Shown here: positions 7,711 through 14,914 of the stretch, one piece after another
Numbering within the stretch: position 1 is the stretch's first letter
How the letters are laid out: each line of letters starts with the position of its first letter
Assembly (NCBI GenBank): GCA_017965725.1
Contig: JAGCPK010000141.1
Coordinates: 1 to 52,411, forward strand
Length of the DNA stretch: 52,411 bases
Origin: Prevotella sp.
GTDB taxonomy: Bacteria; Bacteroidota; Bacteroidia; Bacteroidales; Bacteroidaceae
Direction of reading: 5' to 3'
Notes under the pieces: model-generated
Database searches by the model: none
What the model was told of the DNA's origin: nothing
The model's input: only the letters and a program-made list of their open reading frames with translations
Made by a program: the position numbers and the translations under genes

Positions 7711-7851
7711 ATGGAAAAGAAAAAATATATGAAGCCTTCGATGAAGGTCTATGAAATCGGAAACACCACCCGGGTGCTGGTCGGCTCTGAACAATTCGGC
7801 TACACACCCCGCATCCCCGGCCAGCAGCCCGACGAGAAACAGTTGGCGTAA
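7711..7851 (+). CDS. 46-residue peptide, putative RiPP precursor (copy 1)
   Basis: A short gene 17 nt after the BspA-type gene. The peptide begins MEKKKYMKPSMKVYEI, then TTRVLVGSEQ, and ends YTPRIPGQQPDEKQLA. It aligns along its length with the peptide at 12363: shared KKKY.KP.M.VY, (V/L)LVGS, Y.P.IPGQ and D(E/D)K(Q/H)LA. It has no signal peptide or membrane helix. Conserved leader-like N-terminus, LVGS junction and proline-rich end are what one expects of a modified-peptide precursor (inference). The last seven codons lie in a 57-bp inverted repeat flanking the DUF4143 gene, and an alternative tail sits at 9343-9375. The amino acids DEKQLA are the same in both tails although three of six codons differ silently, which supports true coding. 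Confidence 0.7.
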   Translation: MEKKKYMKPSMKVYEIGNTTRVLVGSEQFGYTPRIPGQQPDEKQLA

Positions 7852-7885
7852 CGCAGTGTTACACACGGGGACAGGAACCGTGTGT
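7829..7885 (+). repeat. Left arm of a perfect 57-bp inverted repeat
   Basis: This arm is an exact reverse complement of 9288-9344. It starts inside the last seven codons of the peptide gene, passes the stop and ends with a REP-like hairpin: ACACACGG (7861-7868), 9-nt loop, CCGTGTGT (7878-7885). Together the arms bracket the DUF4143 gene. Confidence 0.95.
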
Positions 7886-7898
7886 TACATGATTCGAA

Positions 7899-9173
7899 TC
7901 AATCCTTCAGACACCCGATTGGAACCACATAAACGCCATCCTCTCTTCTATAGGCATATGTTCCAACACCTATCAGCACCATCATAAATGATGGTTCCTT
8001 CATTTTTTCGGTGTCAATCTTCTCTGCCAGCGACTTCATCACGTCAGCACCGTCATTTATAAGATCATCGCCACCAAGTTTAATCTCCACCAAGCCATAG
8101 CGTCCATCTCTCAGATGCACCACAGCATCACATTCCAATCCATTCTTATCCCGATAATGGTACACCTTACCATTCAATGCTTCTGCATATACACGGAGGT
8201 CACGTACAGCCATGGTTTCAAAGAATAATCCAAACGTATTCAGGTCATTAATCAAATCATTAGGGCCTATACCCAAAGCAGCCGTAGCAATCGAGGGATC
8301 AGTAAAATACCGTGTATCACTTGTACGTATGGCAGTCTTACTCCTCAGGTTGGGATTCCATGCCTCACTGTCCTCCACAACGAATATTTCCTTCAGGGCC
8401 TTGCAATAAGAAGAAATAGTATCTTCCGATATCGTATCTGCTTCATTGGCAATCAAATCGGCCTTAATAGTTCCGAACGAAGCCTGACTGCCTTGGTTCC
8501 TGGCGAGAGACCGTAAGAGCCGGTGGACACGGACAGAGTCACGTTCCACACCATCCACCTTTGAAATATCACGTTTCTCAACAGATTCCACATAGTCAAA
8601 TGCCTGATCCAATGCAATTTCACGTTCCATATCAACAGCCAAAGGCCATCCGCCACGGCAAGTCAGGAAAGCCACCTGCTCAATATCCATCGGATTGACT
8701 GCGCCTACCTGTTCGGGTGTGGTAAACAACTCTGCGAGCGAAACCTCTCCGCTTGATTCCTGCGACTCCCAAAGGCTCATTGGTCGCATCCTAAGCCATC
8801 CGATACGTCCTGTTCCTGTGTGTATAACTTTACTCATATCTGGTGGAACAGAAGACCCTGTCAAAATAAACTGGCCCAATGGACCGTGGTCAGATTCAAA
8901 ACGAACACTATCCCATAATTGGGGTGCAACCTGCCATTCATCTATTAGTCTGGGAATATCACCTTTCAAGATTAATTTGGGATTCAACCTGGCCAATTGG
9001 ATGTTCTGATCTACCATACCCGTTTCCGTCATATACTTCACACTCTTGGCAATTTGCTCTGCCGTAGTAGTCTTTCCACACCACTTCGCTCCCTCAATAA
9101 GCACCGCACCTTTACCTGCTAACTTACGCTGTAAAAGGCCGTCTGCTATTCTTTTCTTATACGTTTTCTCCAT
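7899..9173 (-). CDS. DUF4143/AAA ATPase (ATP-binding protein), within an inverted-repeat element
   Basis: A 424-residue member of the AAA_14/DUF4143 family. Walker A-like region at about residues 25-37 (VLIEGAKWCGKTTTAEQ), Walker B and arginine-finger region around LIDEWQVAPQLWD and FILTGSSVP, then the C-terminal DUF4143 nuclease-like part with 'YHYRDKNGLECDAVV...GRYGLVEIKLGG', whose D...E.K spacing resembles the PD-(D/E)XK fold. The frame is open upstream, but the ATG at 9173 follows the -7 element at 9196-9204 and starts the conserved domain. The family is very common and multi-copy in Bacteroidetes; its role is unsettled (toxin-antitoxin-like and transposon-associated roles have been suggested). 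It lies in reverse orientation between 57-bp inverted repeats at the end of a peptide gene, so it looks like cargo or driver of a small mobile unit. Confidence 0.82.
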   Translation of the reverse strand: MEKTYKKRIADGLLQRKLAGKGAVLIEGAKWCGKTTTAEQIAKSVKYMTETGMVDQNIQLARLNPKLILKGDIPRLIDEWQVAPQLWDSVRFESDHGPLGQFILTGSSVPPDMSKVIHTGTGRIGWLRMRPMSLWESQESSGEVSLAELFTTPEQVGAVNPMDIEQVAFLTCRGGWPLAVDMEREIALDQAFDYVESVEKRDISKVDGVERDSVRVHRLLRSLARNQGSQASFGTIKADLIANEADTISEDTISSYCKALKEIFVVEDSEAWNPNLRSKTAIRTSDTRYFTDPSIATAALGIGPNDLINDLNTFGLFFETMAVRDLRVYAEALNGKVYHYRDKNGLECDAVVHLRDGRYGLVEIKLGGDDLINDGADVMKSLAEKIDTEKMKEPSFMMVLIGVGTYAYRREDGVYVVPIGCLKD

Positions 9174-9195
9174 ATTATCGTATTTATATTCGGGT

Positions 9196-9204
9196 GCAAA
9201 GATA
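9196..9204 (-). promoter_or_regulatory. -7 element of the DUF4143 gene
   Basis: TATCTTTGC on the minus strand, 22 nt before the ATG at 9173. It fixes the start codon: the longer frame would begin upstream of the promoter. Confidence 0.6.
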
Positions 9205-9238
9205 CAAATTATTTTTTTAATTCCGCCATTTGGCCGGA

Positions 9239-9283
9239 TTTTATTCACCCATTTGGCTTATTTTTATTCACCCATTTGGCTTA
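9239..9283 (-). repeat. Two direct 22-bp repeats upstream of the DUF4143 gene
   Basis: The 22-bp unit at 9239-9260 is repeated exactly at 9262-9283 (core TTCACCCATTTGGC). A third partial copy of CCATTTGGC lies at 9227-9234. They sit between the right inverted-repeat arm and the gene's promoter, so they may be binding sites or part of the element end. Confidence 0.85.
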
Positions 9284-9287
9284 GTGT

Positions 9288-9344
9288 ACACACGGTTCCT
9301 GTCCCCGTGTGTAACACTGCGTTACGCCAACTGTTTCTCGTCGG
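9288..9344 (-). repeat. Right arm of the 57-bp inverted repeat
   Basis: Exact reverse complement of 7829-7885, with the REP-like hairpin at its inner end (9288-9312). It directly abuts a second, slightly different peptide tail on the plus strand. Confidence 0.95.
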
Positions 9345-9375
9345 CCAGCCCCAGGACGAGAAGCAACTGGCGTAA
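9343..9375 (+). pseudogene. Detached 3' end of a peptide gene (GQPQDEKQLA)
   Basis: Read on the plus strand, 9343-9375 gives GQPQDEKQLA and a TAA stop. This matches the end of the peptide at 12363 (GQPQDDKHLA) and the present end of the peptide at 7711 (GQQPDEKQLA). There is no matching 5' part. The easiest explanation is that the DUF4143 element split the original peptide gene here and supplied a replacement tail on its left side. A terminator follows at 9403, as expected for the end of the original unit. Confidence 0.65.
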
Positions 9376-9402
9376 GAGACGACATTTTATCGAAATAACA
9401 TT

Positions 9403-9437
9403 AGCCTTGCTGACCCATAGGATCGGCAAGGCTTTTT
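9403..9437 (+). terminator. Rho-independent terminator closing the first peptide unit
   Basis: AGCCTTGC (9403-9410) pairs with GCAAGGCT (9426-9433), followed by TTTT. It lies 28 nt after the detached peptide tail. Confidence 0.75.
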
Positions 9438-9481
9438 GGTATAAAGAAAGTTAATAATCGCATCCATTCACATTTTTTTCG

Positions 9482-9490
9482 TACCTTTGC
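9482..9490 (+). promoter_or_regulatory. -7 element of the C11 peptidase gene
   Basis: TACCTTTGC, 17 nt before the ATG at 9507; no clear -33 TTTG. Confidence 0.55.
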
Positions 9491-9506
9491 CCAAATTTCT
9501 TGCGTT

Positions 9507-10784
9507 ATGAAACTATCTCGATTATTCCTGAGCCTTTTGGCCATAAGTTTTGCGGCGTGCGGTAACAACGATATGCCTGTTCCTAATCCTGTACCAGAAC
9601 CTCCCGTCGCTTCCAGCGAGCGAACGGTACTCGTATATGTGGCGGCAGATAACAATCTGAGTGATTTTTCTGTTTACGACCTCCAAGAGATGAAAGAAGG
9701 TTCGAAGGGCCTCAATGACAATCAGAACCTCATTGTCTATGTTGACAAAGATGATGATAACAACCCCTATTTCGCACGCGTCAAAGATGGCAAGTTCGTC
9801 GATTCTACCAGTGTCAGCGAGACTCCCACTTCCGACCCTGCCGTTTTCGAAGAGGCCTTGCGTTATGCCCGCGAGAAATATCCTGCCAAGAGTTATGGAC
9901 TCGTGCTCTGGGGGCATGCCACAGGATGGCTGATCAGGAATGATTCTATCACCTATGCCAGAAATCGTGCCTATGCCATCGACCAAAGTGTCTCTCCTAT
10001 TTCTTGGATGAACATTCCCTCGATGGCCCGTGCCATCAAAAACGGCATGAACGGTGAGAAACTTGCCTTCATTTTTGGCGACTGCTGTACTTTATGCACC
10101 GTCGAGGTGGCTTATGAATTGCGCAATGTCACCGACTATGTCATCGGCTCTCCTGCAGAGATTCCTGATCACGGCGCCAATTATTCTAATTTTTCCAACC
10201 TCTTCGACACCAGTTCCACTTTCTATAAAAAGATTATCGACCAATATTGGGATGAGTATATCGAGCAATTTAAGAACAATATCTATCGGTACTATTTTCT
10301 CGATTTTGGTGACTTGGCAGGTTATAGTCAACCCCTGATAGCGGTCAGGACGTCTGAACTTGATAATCTGGCCGCAGCCACCGCAAAACTGCTTAATACC
10401 ATCACAGACAAACTGAAGCCTACAGGCACGCTCGATGTCAGCAACGTGATCTTCTATGCTGTCAACAATGGTCTGATGAATAACTACGACATGTATAAGA
10501 TGCTGAAAGAGAATACTGATGAAGCCGACTTCAACGAATGGGTACCCGCCTTTGAGAAAGCAGTACCTTACTATCGTTTGTCACCTCGTTGGTTTGTTAG
10601 TAAATCCACACTTCCCGTATTCAAAAAGAATATGCCATCTTTCGATGAGATCAGTTCCGACTGCCGCGTGTTAAGTATGTTCTTCCCTGGGAATCAGTAT
10701 AATAACATCTCTCCAAGTCTGAACACCACGATACAGAATCTTCAGTGGAATGGACCTATCGGTTGGCAGCAGTACGGCTGGTAG
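9507..10784 (+). CDS. Clostripain-family (C11) cysteine peptidase lipoprotein
   Basis: A 425-residue exported lipoprotein: hydrophobic N-terminus with lipobox-like SFAAC (Cys at about residue 18), then a Pro-rich linker. The C11 catalytic core shows the His motif LVLWGHATGW (about residue 136) and the Cys motif FIFGDCCTLCTVEVAYELRN (about residue 190), the caspase-like dyad of clostripain relatives. These enzymes cleave after basic residues and often self-activate (family knowledge). The gene has its own promoter and lies between the two secreted-protein/peptide units, so it might process peptides or surface proteins made next to it, but nothing in the sequence proves that. Confidence 0.85.
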   Translation: MKLSRLFLSLLAISFAACGNNDMPVPNPVPEPPVASSERTVLVYVAADNNLSDFSVYDLQEMKEGSKGLNDNQNLIVYVDKDDDNNPYFARVKDGKFVDSTSVSETPTSDPAVFEEALRYAREKYPAKSYGLVLWGHATGWLIRNDSITYARNRAYAIDQSVSPISWMNIPSMARAIKNGMNGEKLAFIFGDCCTLCTVEVAYELRNVTDYVIGSPAEIPDHGANYSNFSNLFDTSSTFYKKIIDQYWDEYIEQFKNNIYRYYFLDFGDLAGYSQPLIAVRTSELDNLAAATAKLLNTITDKLKPTGTLDVSNVIFYAVNNGLMNNYDMYKMLKENTDEADFNEWVPAFEKAVPYYRLSPRWFVSKSTLPVFKKNMPSFDEISSDCRVLSMFFPGNQYNNISPSLNTTIQNLQWNGPIGWQQYGW

Positions 10785-10844
10785 CCATCTCGGCAAAACA
10801 ATATTTTGCACTTTCTTTGCACATAGAAATCAATCAAAACAACA

Positions 10845-12350
10845 ATGAAACACAAAAACTTTACAACTATTTTTGTGCAGGCGGCACAGATGCTGCTCGC
10901 AGTGATGCTGACGCTAGGCACACAGACGGCGTGGGCGCAGAGTACTATGCAGTTCCCGATTTATACGGGCGATGAAGGCACGTCAGAAAAACCCTATCAG
11001 ATCAAGACCACCGATGACCTGAACAAGTTGGCCGCCGACGTGAACAGCGGCACGACCTACGCTAACACGTACTTCAAGATGACCGCCGACATTGCCTATA
11101 CCTACACCATGGCGTGGAACGATGACAATAGCACCGAGAACAACTACACTGCTATTGGTTGCAAACTTAGTAATAATGATGAAGATGATCATCCTTTCGA
11201 AGGCACGTTCGACGGCGATGGCCACACCGTGAGCGGCATCCGTATCTATAAGGGTGGGAGCGATCAATTTAGCAACTCCTACCAAGGGCTCTTCGGCTAT
11301 ATGCGGCAAGGCACGGTGAAGAACGTCACCCTCAGTGACGCCAATATCACTGGCTATGGTAATGTCGGCGGCATCGTGGGACGGCAACAAAGTGGCACCA
11401 TCGAGAACTGCCTTGTGATTGGTACTAGAGTCAATCGCACTAGTTACAATGGTGCCAGAGGTGCAATTGTCGGCTATAGTCTCAATCTTGGTTCTGGTAG
11501 TACCCTCAAATATAACTACTACAGTAACTGCATCATGGGCGACACACCCACTGCCAGCGGCATCGGCTGCAACGGTGCCGACGTCACTGAGAACGACGGG
11601 GCCGTGCCTGCTACCATCTTAAGCGAGATCGCAGCCGTGCCAACGCCATTGAGCGGCACGGTGGTCTTCCGCCGTTCATTCACTGCCAACGTGGCTTCGA
11701 CTATCTGTCTGCCGTTTGCCTATACGCCCGCTACGGGCATCGGCACGTTCTATGAGTTCGCTGGCGTGAACGCCGAGAAGACGGAGGTGACGATGCAGGA
11801 TGCGAACATAACGGCAGACAATCCTTTAGAAGCCAACAAACCCTACCTGTTCAAGCCCGCCGCCACTGGGCCAGTACTGTTCCACGGCACGGCTGCTGCA
11901 ACTATCAGCGCGGGCAAGACACCCACGACGGGCAATACCGACGGTTGGGTGTTCAAGGGCACCTACGCCCGCATCAACTGGCCTGATGACCCACAGACCA
12001 TTTACGGTTTCGCGGCACCTGGCAAGGCAGACCTGGCCGAGGGTAAGTTCTTCCGCGTGAAGGGTGGAAGCAACAGTTATGTGCTGCCTTTCCGTGCCTA
12101 CCTGCAATATAGTGGCACCAGCGGTGCACGGGCCGTGACACGCGGCGGGACGGAAGACCTTCCCGAGACGATGACCGTGCGGTTTATCGATGCTGTCGGC
12201 ACGCCGACGGCCATCGGTACGCTCAACACCCGTACGGGCGAGGTCGTGTTCGGCGACGCTTGGTATAGTCTCGACGGTCGCCGCATCCAGGGCCAGCCGA
12301 CCAAGAAGGGCATCTATATCAATAATGGATATAAGATAATCATCAAATAG
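10845..12350 (+). CDS. Secreted GLUG-repeat protein
   Basis: A 501-residue exported protein. Signal peptide ends at TAWA-Q (about residue 32). 'GTSEKPYQIKTTDDLNKLAADVNSG' and 'FEGTFDGDGHTVSGIRI' are typical of GLUG-type beta-helical surface proteins; a GLUG unit is visible as 'GNVGGIVGRQQSGTIENC'. Residues ~265-501 are related to the C-terminal part of the BspA-type protein at 5585 (RSFTANVASTICLPF against RTFPAGKKQTVCLPF; LEANKPYLF against LSANTPYIF) and end WYSLDGRRIQG...KGIYINNGYKIIIK. The next peptide gene starts 12 nt after its stop with a GAGGAC ribosome site that begins at the stop codon, so they are translationally linked. Confidence 0.82.
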   Translation: MKHKNFTTIFVQAAQMLLAVMLTLGTQTAWAQSTMQFPIYTGDEGTSEKPYQIKTTDDLNKLAADVNSGTTYANTYFKMTADIAYTYTMAWNDDNSTENNYTAIGCKLSNNDEDDHPFEGTFDGDGHTVSGIRIYKGGSDQFSNSYQGLFGYMRQGTVKNVTLSDANITGYGNVGGIVGRQQSGTIENCLVIGTRVNRTSYNGARGAIVGYSLNLGSGSTLKYNYYSNCIMGDTPTASGIGCNGADVTENDGAVPATILSEIAAVPTPLSGTVVFRRSFTANVASTICLPFAYTPATGIGTFYEFAGVNAEKTEVTMQDANITADNPLEANKPYLFKPAATGPVLFHGTAAATISAGKTPTTGNTDGWVFKGTYARINWPDDPQTIYGFAAPGKADLAEGKFFRVKGGSNSYVLPFRAYLQYSGTSGARAVTRGGTEDLPETMTVRFIDAVGTPTAIGTLNTRTGEVVFGDAWYSLDGRRIQGQPTKKGIYINNGYKIIIK

Positions 12351-12362
12351 GAGGACACAACG

Positions 12363-12509
12363 ATGAAGAAGAAATATGTAAAGCCCACGATGGAGGTATA
12401 TGTGCTGAATCAGCCCACAAAGTTACTCGTAGGAAGTGACCATGACTGGAACCTCAACTACATCCCCACTATCCCAGGCCAGCCTCAGGACGATAAGCAC
12501 CTGGCGTAA
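12363..12509 (+). CDS. 48-residue peptide, putative RiPP precursor (copy 2)
   Basis: Begins MKKKYVKPTMEVYVLNQ, then TKLLVGSDHDW, and ends YIPTIPGQPQDDKHLA. It is clearly related to the peptide at 7711. A GGAGGA-type ribosome site lies about 8 nt before the ATG. It is the first gene of a tight run (10 nt to the nucleotidyltransferase) that contains a PqqD/RRE protein and an exporter, which is the strongest reason to read it as the substrate of that machinery. The KKKY.KP.M.VY part would be the recognition leader and the residues after LLVGS the product region (inference). No cysteines; the core-like part has D, H, W, N, Y, P, Q and K. Confidence 0.72.
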   Translation: MKKKYVKPTMEVYVLNQPTKLLVGSDHDWNLNYIPTIPGQPQDDKHLA

Positions 12510-12519
12510 TTAATGATAG

Positions 12520-13665
12520 ATGAAAGAGTGTCAATTATTCTTTGAGTTGCTGAGGGCGGCGATGAGGGAGGAGCCGTTGGAGACGGGGTCTTTCGGGACT
12601 GAGCCGACGGAGGCGGCATGGACGGCACTCTATCAGATGGCGCGGAAACAGTCGTTGACGGGCGTGATCTATTCGGCGGTGGCGCGGTTGCCCCGTGAGC
12701 AACAGCCTCCGATGACACTGGCCATACAGTGGGCCAGCGAGGCAGAGGAGATACGTGGTCTCAACGCCCTGTTGAACAGTGAGGCGGCACGGTTGACGAG
12801 ACTGTTTGCCGACAATGGGCGACGGACGGCCATCCTGAAGGGTCAGGCGAACGCACGACTCTATCCAGACCCAATGAGTCGGCAACCCGGTGATATCGAC
12901 ATCTGGGTGGAAGGCGGCCATGAGAGCGTCACCGACCTGTTGATGACCCTGGGGATGTTGAACGAGCGGCCATCGATGAGGAACTATGGCAAGAAGGGCA
13001 AGGCCACATCATCATATCACCATGTTCATCTGCCACCGACAAAGGACGGCGTGACGGTGGAGGTGCATTTCCGACCTTCGTCGGGCAACTTCAACGCCAT
13101 CACGAACAAACGGCTGCAACAATGGTTGGAGCGTGAGATACAACAGACGGCGATGGTGCCGGAAGGTTTCAGCGTGCCGTCGGTGCGGTTTGCGCTGGTG
13201 ATGCAACTCGCACATATCCAGCACCATTTCATCGCCAGTGGCATCGGACTGCGACAGGTCTGCGACTACTATCTGCTGTTGCAGAACTCCACGGAGGAAG
13301 AGCGCACGGAGGTGGCGGGCCTGCTGAAGCAGTTCGGACTGCATCGGACGGCAGGAGCGCTGATGTGGTTGCTCAGCGACTTGCTGCACATCGACCGTGG
13401 ACTGATGCTCTGCGAGACGGATGACTATCGCGGGGCGTGGATGCTGCGCAGGATCATGGAGGGCGGCAACTTCGGTTTTTATGCTTCGAGTGTACAACAA
13501 AATATATGGCGGGATTTCTTCCAAAGCAAATGGCATCGGCTGAAGATGATGCGGTTTGACTTCTGGGAGGTGCTGTGGCTGGAGGGCAGTTACTGGAAGA
13601 CCATCGTCAGGACCCTTCCCGAGCGCATCAGACGAAGGAAACTGTCATTGAGAACGTGTATATGA
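12520..13665 (+). CDS. Nucleotidyltransferase family protein (NTP_transf_5 type)
   Basis: A 381-residue protein with the hallmark LKGQANARLYPDPMSR...GDIDIWV (residues ~106-130), in which the DxD supplies metal ligands, followed by VEVHFRP (~180). Length and pattern fit PF14907-type proteins, found in peptide natural-product clusters, including paeninodin-type lasso clusters where the homologue sits with an HPr-kinase-like gene. Proposed role: transfer of a nucleotidyl or related group to the peptide or to a phosphorylated intermediate (inference). Its stop overlaps the next start by ATGA, indicating translational coupling. Confidence 0.82.
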   Translation: MKECQLFFELLRAAMREEPLETGSFGTEPTEAAWTALYQMARKQSLTGVIYSAVARLPREQQPPMTLAIQWASEAEEIRGLNALLNSEAARLTRLFADNGRRTAILKGQANARLYPDPMSRQPGDIDIWVEGGHESVTDLLMTLGMLNERPSMRNYGKKGKATSSYHHVHLPPTKDGVTVEVHFRPSSGNFNAITNKRLQQWLEREIQQTAMVPEGFSVPSVRFALVMQLAHIQHHFIASGIGLRQVCDYYLLLQNSTEEERTEVAGLLKQFGLHRTAGALMWLLSDLLHIDRGLMLCETDDYRGAWMLRRIMEGGNFGFYASSVQQNIWRDFFQSKWHRLKMMRFDFWEVLWLEGSYWKTIVRTLPERIRRRKLSLRTCI

Positions 13666-14510
13666 CTACGAGATATTACAACGTGGCAGGACATGCGTTC
13701 TGCGTGACGGCCGGGGAGAATGACTTCGGACAGATGCAGAATTATGAGCCGTTTGCGACCACTCCACATGATCCTCTATTTACGTTGACGGTCGGGGAGG
13801 GGGAGCCCCCGGCATATACCGAGGAGTTCAGACAGGAGGAAGAGGGGCAGGTGATTGTCTGGGGCAAGACGGATGACGGACAACCCGTGTTTGTTTTTTG
13901 CTGGGACGGACAGACGGCAGGGTGGCTGGTGTGTTCGGCCGACTACCGCGAGGCACGGCTCATCACGACGGGATACGCCCGTAAGATGGCGATAGACAAC
14001 GCCCTGATGATACTCTATGCCCTGATGACTGCCGACAAGAACACGCTGCTGTTTCATGCGGCGGTGGTGAGTCATGAGGGGCACGGCTATATGTTCCTCG
14101 GCAAGAGCGGCACGGGCAAGAGCACTCATGCCAGTCTGTGGCTACAACATATCATGGGCACGGAACTGGTGAATGATGACAATCCCGTGGTGCATATCAT
14201 CGACGGTAGTGCCATCGTGTATGGCTCGCCGTGGAGCGGAAAGACACCGTGTTACCGTAACGTGAGTCATCCCCTCGGGGGCATCGTGCTGTTGAGTCAG
14301 GCTCCCTACAACAAGATAGAACGGCTACAGGGCATTGCGGCATATATGGCCGTCGTGACGAGTGTCAGTGGGATGCGATGGGAGAAACGGATGGCCGACG
14401 GGCTGCACCGTACGGAGAACATGCTGGCCCAGACGGTGGCGACATGGCATCTGGAGTGTCTGCCTGATCAAGAAGCAGCAACATTATGTCAAACGACGAT
14501 AGGATTATAG
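13662..14510 (+). CDS. HPr-kinase-like P-loop protein (peptide kinase candidate)
   Basis: A 282-residue protein. The open frame reaches further upstream inside the previous gene, but the ATG at 13662, overlapping the TGA of the nucleotidyltransferase, begins the conserved part (MTTRYYNVAGHAF). The Walker A motif is FLGKSGTGKSTHASLW (about 145-160), preceded by LLFHAAVVSHEGHGYM and followed by ELVNDDNPVV, the arrangement of HPr kinase/phosphorylase relatives. Homologues in lasso-peptide clusters phosphorylate the precursor peptide (known for paeninodin). The substrate here would be the peptide at 12363 (inference). It overlaps the next gene by 25 nt. Confidence 0.8.
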   Translation: MTTRYYNVAGHAFCVTAGENDFGQMQNYEPFATTPHDPLFTLTVGEGEPPAYTEEFRQEEEGQVIVWGKTDDGQPVFVFCWDGQTAGWLVCSADYREARLITTGYARKMAIDNALMILYALMTADKNTLLFHAAVVSHEGHGYMFLGKSGTGKSTHASLWLQHIMGTELVNDDNPVVHIIDGSAIVYGSPWSGKTPCYRNVSHPLGGIVLLSQAPYNKIERLQGIAAYMAVVTSVSGMRWEKRMADGLHRTENMLAQTVATWHLECLPDQEAATLCQTTIGL

Positions 14511-14914
14511 AGGAGACGATACGACTGGTGGGGGAGGGCGTGAGCGTGACGCTTCCAGTGAACGGGAACAGCATGCTGCCGTTTATCATCGGTGGGCGTG
14601 AGAGCGTCATCCTGCAGCCACCATCACACCTGGATGTCGGCGACGTGGTGCTGGCGTGGGTCAAGGGCGGCTACTACGTGGTGCACCGGATCATCGCCAT
14701 CGACAGCGACGCGGTGACACTGATGGGCGACGGTAACCTGGCAATCACGGAACAGTGTGCCAAGAGCGACATCAAGGCCCTGGTGACACATGTGGTGGAT
14801 GCCAATGGGCGGCGACACGAGATAGACAGTCAGTGGCGGCGATGCGCTGCCAGACTCTGGTGGCATCTGCGCCCCATAAGAAGATATCTTTTAGCAATAT
14901 ACAGACGATTATGA
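14486..14914 (+). CDS. S24/S26-type peptidase with Sec11-like Ser-His-Asp residues
   Basis: A 142-residue protein with GNSMLPF (Ser29), YYVVHRIIAI (His67) and MGDGN (Asp82). The HR motif in place of the bacterial catalytic Lys is the pattern of archaeal and ER-type signal peptidases (S26B), so a Ser/His/Asp mechanism is likely. Unlike real signal peptidases it has no N-terminal membrane anchor; the C-terminus is very basic and amphipathic (WRRCAARLWWHLRPIRRY). In this cassette it is the obvious candidate to remove a leader peptide (inference). Overlaps the PqqD gene by ATGA. Confidence 0.78.
   Translation: MSNDDRIIEETIRLVGEGVSVTLPVNGNSMLPFIIGGRESVILQPPSHLDVGDVVLAWVKGGYYVVHRIIAIDSDAVTLMGDGNLAITEQCAKSDIKALVTHVVDANGRRHEIDSQWRRCAARLWWHLRPIRRYLLAIYRRL

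Noticed and set aside
9046-9375. 109-codon frame ending LVGQPQDEKQLA
   Set aside because: Most of it is antisense to the DUF4143 gene and crosses the inverted-repeat arm. Only the last ~11 codons are meaningful, as a detached peptide tail.
10800-10820. TTTCTTTGC before the GLUG gene as a promoter
   Set aside because: The conserved TA at the start of the -7 element is missing and no TTTG is correctly spaced. The gene may be read from upstream, or the promoter is non-standard.
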